64,000 nucleotides of DNA from Orychophragmus violaceus (taxonomy: Eukaryota; Streptophyta; Magnoliopsida; Brassicales; Brassicaceae), in NCBI GenBank assembly GCA_030180135.1, contig CM058238.1, positions 9,413,248-9,477,247 of the forward strand. The letters run 5' to 3'. Shown piece after piece: positions 58,301-64,000 of this stretch (its first letter is position 1; each line of letters starts with the position of its first letter). The notes beneath the pieces are model-generated. The model was not told the origin of the DNA, made no database searches, and saw only the letters and a list, made by a program, of their open reading frames with translations. A program made the translations under genes and the position numbers.

Positions 58301-58770
58301 TGAGCCCAAAAGTCCATAACTATGGGGTTTCTGAATCCGACTTACTCTTTGACCAAAACATTTATGCCAAGAAAAATCAGGTTTAATTCATCAGATTTAA
58401 ACCAATTCGGTATTTATGTTACATTTAGGCACTCTTTGGTTTAAGATATAAAACCCATTCCTTGAATAGGGTGCTACAATTAACATTTCATTAAGATCAA
58501 AAGAACAAAACTTGTCTTTATCAAAATGAAAAACATTCAAATTCTTTACAAGAAAATGAAAGACAACTCTGCTTAAAGCAGGTACATTGTAGCAATTATT
58601 AATACAAAACCAAGCCTCAAAGGCATCTACAAGTGAAGACCCTACGGCTGAGGCAGCATCCATAGCTCCTTCCAGACACGCAGTTCCACTTGCCCTTCCT
58701 TCAACGTTTTACTGTTGCTCAGGCTCTGCATATTATAACAAATATCAGTGCCACAACCAGTATTCAATAC
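55381..58770 (-). pseudogene. copia pol remnant
   Basis: Minus-strand fragments in shifting frames. Directly after gag comes a protease remnant (VLNTGCGTDIC, where Asp of DTG reads Asn). Further on are RT pieces with FLILYVDDILI near 57140-57175 and a MPMSHGNILSKKQYP...ASAIGSIMYAM block at 56780-56944, then WIAVKNILKYLRNTKDKFL near 56700-56760. Many stops separate them, so no enzyme can be made. Confidence 0.8.
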
Positions 58771-59661
58771 CTATAAGGTATAACTTGAAGTAATAACATG
58801 AATACCTGAGGAAGTAGTCTCATACATCAACTTCAACTCCTCATAATCTTCCATGAATTTAATGCAATCTCTCTTCCAATGCCCAGTCTCTTTACAGTAG
58901 CAGCACTTACCAACGTAAGAGGTATCTGACTTGGGCTCAGAAGACACACGCTTGCCATGATTCAAAATCTGGACAACTTTGTCTTCACCCTTGTCAGCAT
59001 TAGGTTTAGTAAACCTACCCTTCTCATTCATGAGATTGTACAGGGTACTCTTCACGTTTGGCTCAACTGTCTTGAGCATAGCATGCAGTTCAGTCAACGT
59101 CTTCGTTAAGCCTTTCTTGATATAGTTCCTTACGAACTTATCATAGCTTGACGGCAGTGACTGCAGAATGATCTCAGTTGCCAATTCTTGGCTAACTGGA
59201 TAATCCAGTTTCCTCAGGTTATCAACGTAACCCATCATTTTACTGACATGAGGACTTACTGGATGATCATTTGGTAGCTTGCAGCTAGTGAGAGACTTAA
59301 CCAACTGGTATCTCTCCACTCTTACCTGCTCCTGAAATTTCAATTTCAGGCTGCTGATCATCTCTATTGGCGACTCCATGTTCTCATATTGCTTCAGCAA
59401 ATCTGAGTCCATGGTAGCCAATATCAGACCACGCACATCTACCGCATCATTATAATGCTTATTCCAAGCATTATATACTGCATGAGAGGCATTGGACCCG
59501 ATCCTCACGGGGAGAGCTCTTTCAAGGACATAGTCCTTTCTCTCCTGCCTGAGGACTAGCCTCAGGTTCCGCGACCAAGTCAAGAAATTTGATCCGTTCA
59601 GTTTGTCCTTCTCAAGGACAGACCGGATCGAGAAAGTGTTTTGATTGTTTGTGCTAGTCAT
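58771..59661 (-). CDS. copia gag, intact
   Basis: 296 codons from an ATG at 59659-59661. The UBN2-type gag domain (DKLNGSNFLTWSRNLRLVLRQE, WNKHYNDAVDVRGLIL, QEQVRVERYQLVKSLTSCKL, GYVDNLRKLDYPVSQELATEIILQSLP) is followed by a basic linker and a CX2CX4HX4C zinc knuckle (CCYCKETGHWKRDC, about residues 252-265). The stop at 58771 lies just before the protease remnant in the same frame. Gag would coat the element RNA. Confidence 0.9.
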   Translation of the reverse strand: MTSTNNQNTFSIRSVLEKDKLNGSNFLTWSRNLRLVLRQERKDYVLERALPVRIGSNASHAVYNAWNKHYNDAVDVRGLILATMDSDLLKQYENMESPIEMISSLKLKFQEQVRVERYQLVKSLTSCKLPNDHPVSPHVSKMMGYVDNLRKLDYPVSQELATEIILQSLPSSYDKFVRNYIKKGLTKTLTELHAMLKTVEPNVKSTLYNLMNEKGRFTKPNADKGEDKVVQILNHGKRVSSEPKSDTSYVGKCCYCKETGHWKRDCIKFMEDYEELKLMYETTSSGIHVITSSYTL

Positions 59662-61171
59662 AACTGAAATTTAGAGATAAATTGAGTTTTAGTTATTTAG
59701 TTCATAAAAGAGTAATCTTAATAACTTATAAGAAAACTCGCATTGCATTCAAAATTTCTTTGTTTAACCTCATAAGAATGCAATGATTCCGAGACCCATG
59801 TTCAGCTAAATCCAAAGTGGGCCACTGGCCGTCACCCGGAATTAGCTTTACTTGGTAAGCATACACACAGCTAGTTATATCCATATAACTCTCGGTTGTG
59901 GATTAGGCCCAAGGCCCAAAACACCAGATGTCTCAAGGCCCGGGACTCCCGATGGCCCAGTCAAGGAAACCAATCTCTTACAGCCAAATAATCACTAAAG
60001 TCTGGGACTCCCAATGAAATTAGTGACTATATACTACTTTACTTACGCGAGAACAGACACCTCACACTGTAAGCCATATCTGTAATCGAATAAGCGTTAA
60101 GTAGCTGACAAGATTGGAAAGACATCCAAGCTTGATATTGTATTTGAGGATTTCAAGTTTTATTTCCAAAAATAGAAGATTACTATTTTGGGAAACTTAC
60201 TTCTTTTAGAAACTTTCTAAATTTAGAAACATACTAAAAATAGAAATTTCTAATTTAATATTTTATAAATATTTTCGGGTTGGGTCACAAATTATAGGCC
60301 CAATTCTTGGCCCAAGACCATAGAATTCCAATTGGCCCAATAATTTGACATAACCGAGTCGGTTTATTAATTCTGGTCCAAGACCAAATTAACTATCAAA
60401 ACCATCGGTTATTCACTAAACCAGACCAGCTCTAAATTATTTGGTCCAACCAAATCAAACTTAGACCAGCCTTCGGTTTAGGTTAAAATTCAATTTTGAA
60501 TTTTAATCCGGTTTAACCAGAAATTAAATAATACCAATTGTATTAAATAATTTCCAGCAAACCGCGATTTTGGTTAACGGCTTAAACCATACAATAATTA
60601 AATAATTAAATAATTAATTATTCAACAACAACAAAAACGTTTGTTATGATTCTACAAAGATCACATGTGATCGAAATTCAAAAAGCTTTTGTTTTATCCA
60701 ATACGATTCAAGACAATTTGATTATGATCACAATAACAAACCAATTCGTTTCAATTGCTTAATATTGACTTGTTAATTATCAATCAAATCGCTTCTCAAA
60801 GTCAACATTGATCAACCTTAACAAATCGCTCACGTTCATTATAATAAAGCAAAAAACATGCGTTTTGTCTCATTAATAATTTAATAATCGAATCATTCAA
60901 CAAGATGATCTTGACAATCACAAAAGACAAACAAACGATTTGACTTTTCCATTCGATTCATACCATTAATAATAACTTAAGCAAAACGTATCAAACTCAA
61001 TATGAATGATAATTAATACAATTCAAACAAATCGATTCCTTTTATCAAACAAAAGTCAAACTTCGATTGTTAATTAATTGTAAAGCAAAGTGATCATGCG
61101 ATTCAATTGATACTTTAAGCAAATCAAAATCGATTCATTCAAAGATCCAAAAGCAAAAACCTAATGACCTG

Positions 61172-61183
61172 GCTCTGATACCA
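61172..61183 (-). promoter_or_regulatory. primer binding site, tRNA-Met type
   Basis: The minus strand reads TGGTATCAGAGC, next to the 5' LTR at 61185. Confidence 0.9.
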
Positions 61184-61184
61184 C

Positions 61185-61832
61185 TGAAGGATTATGTGTA
61201 TTCATGGTGTAATTGTCAGGTTACAACCTAGCACATAATTATCTAGGATCTAGGTGATTGCAGTTGAATCATAAACAGATCAGGATCATTACCTTATGAT
61301 TGCAGCGGATTAATCAATGGAATATCGAGATCTACAAGAGCTGATGATTACCGGCTCCTCCTCAGGTATCCACACGCTTACAAGCTATTGGATCAGGCTG
61401 CTAGACCAAGCTGGAAATTACAGAGAGAGAGAGGAAGAGTGGCTGTAAAATCGCAGAGGCATAAGCCTTAGGGTTTTCTTGCCTTTTGCTCATCCTTATA
61501 TGGGCCCAAGTAATTAAACTAATGGCCTATTGGGATTTTGGGCCCAAGACCCAAATCAGACAAAATAACTGTATTTTGTCTGGCCCAATTCTCTGTACAA
61601 ATACAGTAAATGCCTTGCATCTTACCGTATTATTTCCTTGTTAACTTTCCCGTTAGCTATGGTGTGTGACCCTTAGGGATCATACAATACTGGTAATAAG
61701 TCCTAAACTTATAGATCATGAGCGGGCTCTAGCAAGTCATCATGATCACCCAGTATTTATGACTTATGTCTGATCTCGACACTTATCACACTTTCTAGAG
61801 ATAGTACGGTAGATTTCAGGACATTCCCAACA
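61185..61832 (-). repeat. 5' LTR of the 7.1 kb copia element
   Basis: 648 bp, same length and ends as 54733-55380. Confidence 0.95.
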
Positions 61833-61837
61833 CATTC

Positions 61838-64000
61838 ATACAAAGGAGTATTGTGCCAAGAAAGCTTGAAGATCCGGGCAGTTTCACCCTTCCATGTGCT
61901 ATTGGTCCTTTGAGATTTGAGAGTTGTTTATGTGATATTGGAGCAAGCGCAAGTTTGATGCCTTTCTCGGTAGCTAAAAGGCTAGGCTTCTCCACCTACA
62001 AGGCTTGTAGGATTTCCTTGGTTCTAGCAGATAGATCGGTGCGATATCCAATTGGACTCCTAGAAGATCTACCGGTGAAAGTAGAAGGATATGATATACC
62101 GACAGATTTTATTGTATTGGAGATGGATGAAGAACCAAAGGATCCTCTAATCCTTGGGAGGCCATTTCTTGCTACAGCTGGTGCAATCATAGATGTCAAG
62201 AAAGGGAAGATAGACCTCAACCTTGGTAAAGACATAGTGCTCAACTTTGACATCAACAAGGTGATGAAGAAGCCAACCATACAAGGGCAGATGTTCTACA
62301 TAGAAGCTATGGAAGAGCTAGCAGATGAGCTCTTGGAAGAGTTAAACATGAGTGATCCCTAGGAAGTTGCTTTGACAAAAGATTGTGGAGAGTATGGATA
62401 TCTTTGCGATGAGAGCTGGGCTTATATGAGAGCACTTGATTCACACAAGCCTTTTCTAGGAGAGGTTGAATACTTGGAGCTTGGATCAGATTCAGTGGGT
62501 AAAGAGATAGAGGTCTTTGCTGCGGGTTATGGAGCTGATGGCGCCTATGGAGCTGAGGGTAACAAGGAGCAGCTTGTAGCTGATGATTGGAGTGAGCTCA
62601 AGGCGCCAAAGGTTGAGTTAAAGCCCCTTCCGCGGGGGCTTCGGTATGCATTTCTCGGCCCTAACTCTACTTATCCTGTCATTGTGAATGAGTTGCTGCG
62701 TGATGATGAGTTGATTGCTTTAACCACTGAATTGAAAAAGTTTAGGAAGGCTATAGGCTATTCGCTTGACGATATAAAAGGGCTATCACCTAGTTTATGT
62801 ACTCATAGGATTCATCTTGAAAACAAATCTATGTCATCAATTGAAGATCAAAGAAGATTGAATCCTAATCTTAAGGAGGTAGTCAAGAAAGAGATTATTA
62901 AGTTGCTTGATGCTGGGATAATCTACCCTATCTCGGACAGCACATGGGTTTCCCCAGTGCACTGTGTCCCGAAGAAAGGGGGGATTACGGTAGTTAAAAG
63001 TGAAAACAATGAGTTAATCCCAACTAGGACTATTACCGGTCATAGGATGTGCATAGACTATCGAAAGTTAAATGCAGCTTCTAGAAAAGATCACTTTCCG
63101 CTTCCATTCATTGACCAAATGCTTGAGCGTCTCGCTAACCATCCTTATTATTGTTTTCTCGACGGATACAGTGGTTTCTTCCAGATTCCAATACATCCAA
63201 ACGATCAGGAGAAAACGACATTCACTTGTCCTTATGGCACCTTTGCTTATCGAAGGATGCCATTTGGCTTGTGTAATGCACCGGCTACCTTCCAGCGGTG
63301 CATGATGTATATTTTCTCGGATCTTATCGAGGACATCGTAGAAGTTTTCATGGATGATTTCTCTGTGTATGGCTCTTCCTTCTCTTCTTGTTTGTTGAAT
63401 TTGTGCAGGGTATTGAAGAGATGTGAAGAGACAAACCTTGTGCTCAACTGGGAAAAATGCCATTTCATGGTCAGAGAAGGGATTGTGTTGGGTCATAAGA
63501 TATCTGAGAGTGGTATAGAAGTGGACAAGGCTAAGATAAAAGTCATGATGAGCCTACAACCGCCAAACTCAGTTAAGGGTATTAGAATCTTCCTTGGACA
63601 TGCGGGTTTCTATAGGAGATTCATCAAGGATTTCTCTAAGATTGCAAGGCCTCTCACACGCCTTCTTTGCAAGGAGACTGAGTTTGCTTTTGATGCTGAA
63701 TGTCTGAAGGCTTTCAATGAGATCAAGGAAGCCTTAGTGAGCGCTCCTATTGTGCAAGCACCTGATTGGGAACTACCATTTGAGATTATGTGTGACGCGA
63801 GTGACTATGCAGTTGGGGCAGTTTTGGGACAAAGGAAAGACAAGAAGCTGCATGTTATCTACTACGCTAGTAGGACATTAGATGATGCTCAAGTGAAGTA
63901 TGCAACAACTGAGAATGAGCTTCTAGCTGTGGTATTTGCCTTTGAGAAGTTCAGATCATACTTGGTTGGATCTAAGGTCATAGTCTACACGGATCATGCT
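61838..64000 (+). CDS. Athila-like gag-pol, distal part: protease, RT, RNase H (runs off the edge)
   Basis: Continues the frame from 54732. The aspartic protease region ([21 protein letters not shown]) spans about 61925-62200. A single in-frame TAG lies at 62360-62362; after it the frame is open to the window end. RT follows with [57 protein letters not shown] and the catalytic FMDD at about 63347-63358. RNase H begins with [18 protein letters not shown] near 63780. Integrase must lie beyond 64000. The FMDD variant of YVDD is usual in Athila/Tat. Only the TAG at 62360 marks it as possibly dead. Confidence 0.88.

Larger units (their letters stand above)
54733..61832 (-). mobile_element. 7.1 kb Ty1/copia element with intact gag and decayed pol
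   Basis: Two 648 bp LTRs (54733-55380, 61185-61832) differ at only about three sites. A perfect CATTC duplication flanks it (54728-54732, 61833-61837). A tRNA-Met PBS, a ~1.5 kb non-coding leader, an intact 296-codon gag and then a pol region full of stops and shifts follow on the minus strand. Near-identical LTRs with a ruined pol suggest it moved using enzymes from another element. Confidence 0.93.
50825..64000 (+). mobile_element. Athila-like Ty3/gypsy element, runs off the right edge
   Basis: 5' LTR (50825-52514), tRNA-Asp PBS, gag, protease, RT and RNase H in one orientation. A copia element is inserted at 54733-61832. The five bases left of the LTR are GATTA, the predicted duplication. 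The 3' end is beyond 64000. Confidence 0.88.

Overview
The window is nuclear DNA from a flowering plant of the mustard family (Brassicaceae). Four spliced genes lie in the order CLT-type transporter, PpiC-rhodanese protein, CDPK, RRM protein. From established knowledge this is the order of Arabidopsis thaliana At5g19380, At5g19370 (STR12), At5g19360 (CPK34) and At5g19350 on chromosome 5. Conceptual splicing gives 443, 299 and 523 codons for the first three; I recall 299 and 523 aa for STR12 and CPK34. The AT-rich spacers, Helitrons with CTAG ends and Athila-type elements also fit a Brassicaceae genome. I cannot name the species.

Layout. 1-19,800 is almost all repeats: a ~600-640 bp direct repeat array, a hAT MITE with an 8 bp duplication, a Helitron end abutting a LINE fragment, a gypsy integrase tail cut by a truncated Athila-like element (6419-~9715), a Tourist MITE, one F-box gene (10675-11945, minus), a short Helitron, a ~550 bp tandem array, and a MITE split by a non-LTR retroposon. 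19,875-33,659 is the gene core: CLT (10 exons), a young Ty1/copia element in its 3' flank (23273-27915), the PpiC-rhodanese gene (8 exons) and the CDPK gene (7 exons).

34,002-45,965 looks like one ~12 kb minus-strand Helitron lying between the CDPK and RRM genes. It holds a PIF/Harbinger element with a duplicated dead transposase, a tRNA-Pro gene and an aquaporin exon fragment, a second nested Helitron, and a decayed acidic-protein gene split by a MITE.

46,229-64,000 is the RRM gene (minus, exons 8 to part of 1). Its first RRM is cut by a chromovirus-type Ty3/gypsy element (48447). That element is cut by an Athila-like element (50825), which is itself cut by a 7.1 kb Ty1/copia element (54733-61832, CATTC duplication). 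The start of the RRM gene should therefore lie beyond the right edge.

The strongest unexplained signals are: (1) a ~125 bp tandem array in the Athila-like LTR carrying 13 ACCGAC (DRE/CRT-type) hexamers just upstream of a TATA-like box; (2) a copia element with near-identical LTRs and an intact gag but a ruined pol, which suggests a gag-only parasite; (3) a PIF/Harbinger transposon whose duplicated segment brackets foreign DNA with a tRNA gene; (4) a 302 bp open insert of unknown origin in an Athila gag.
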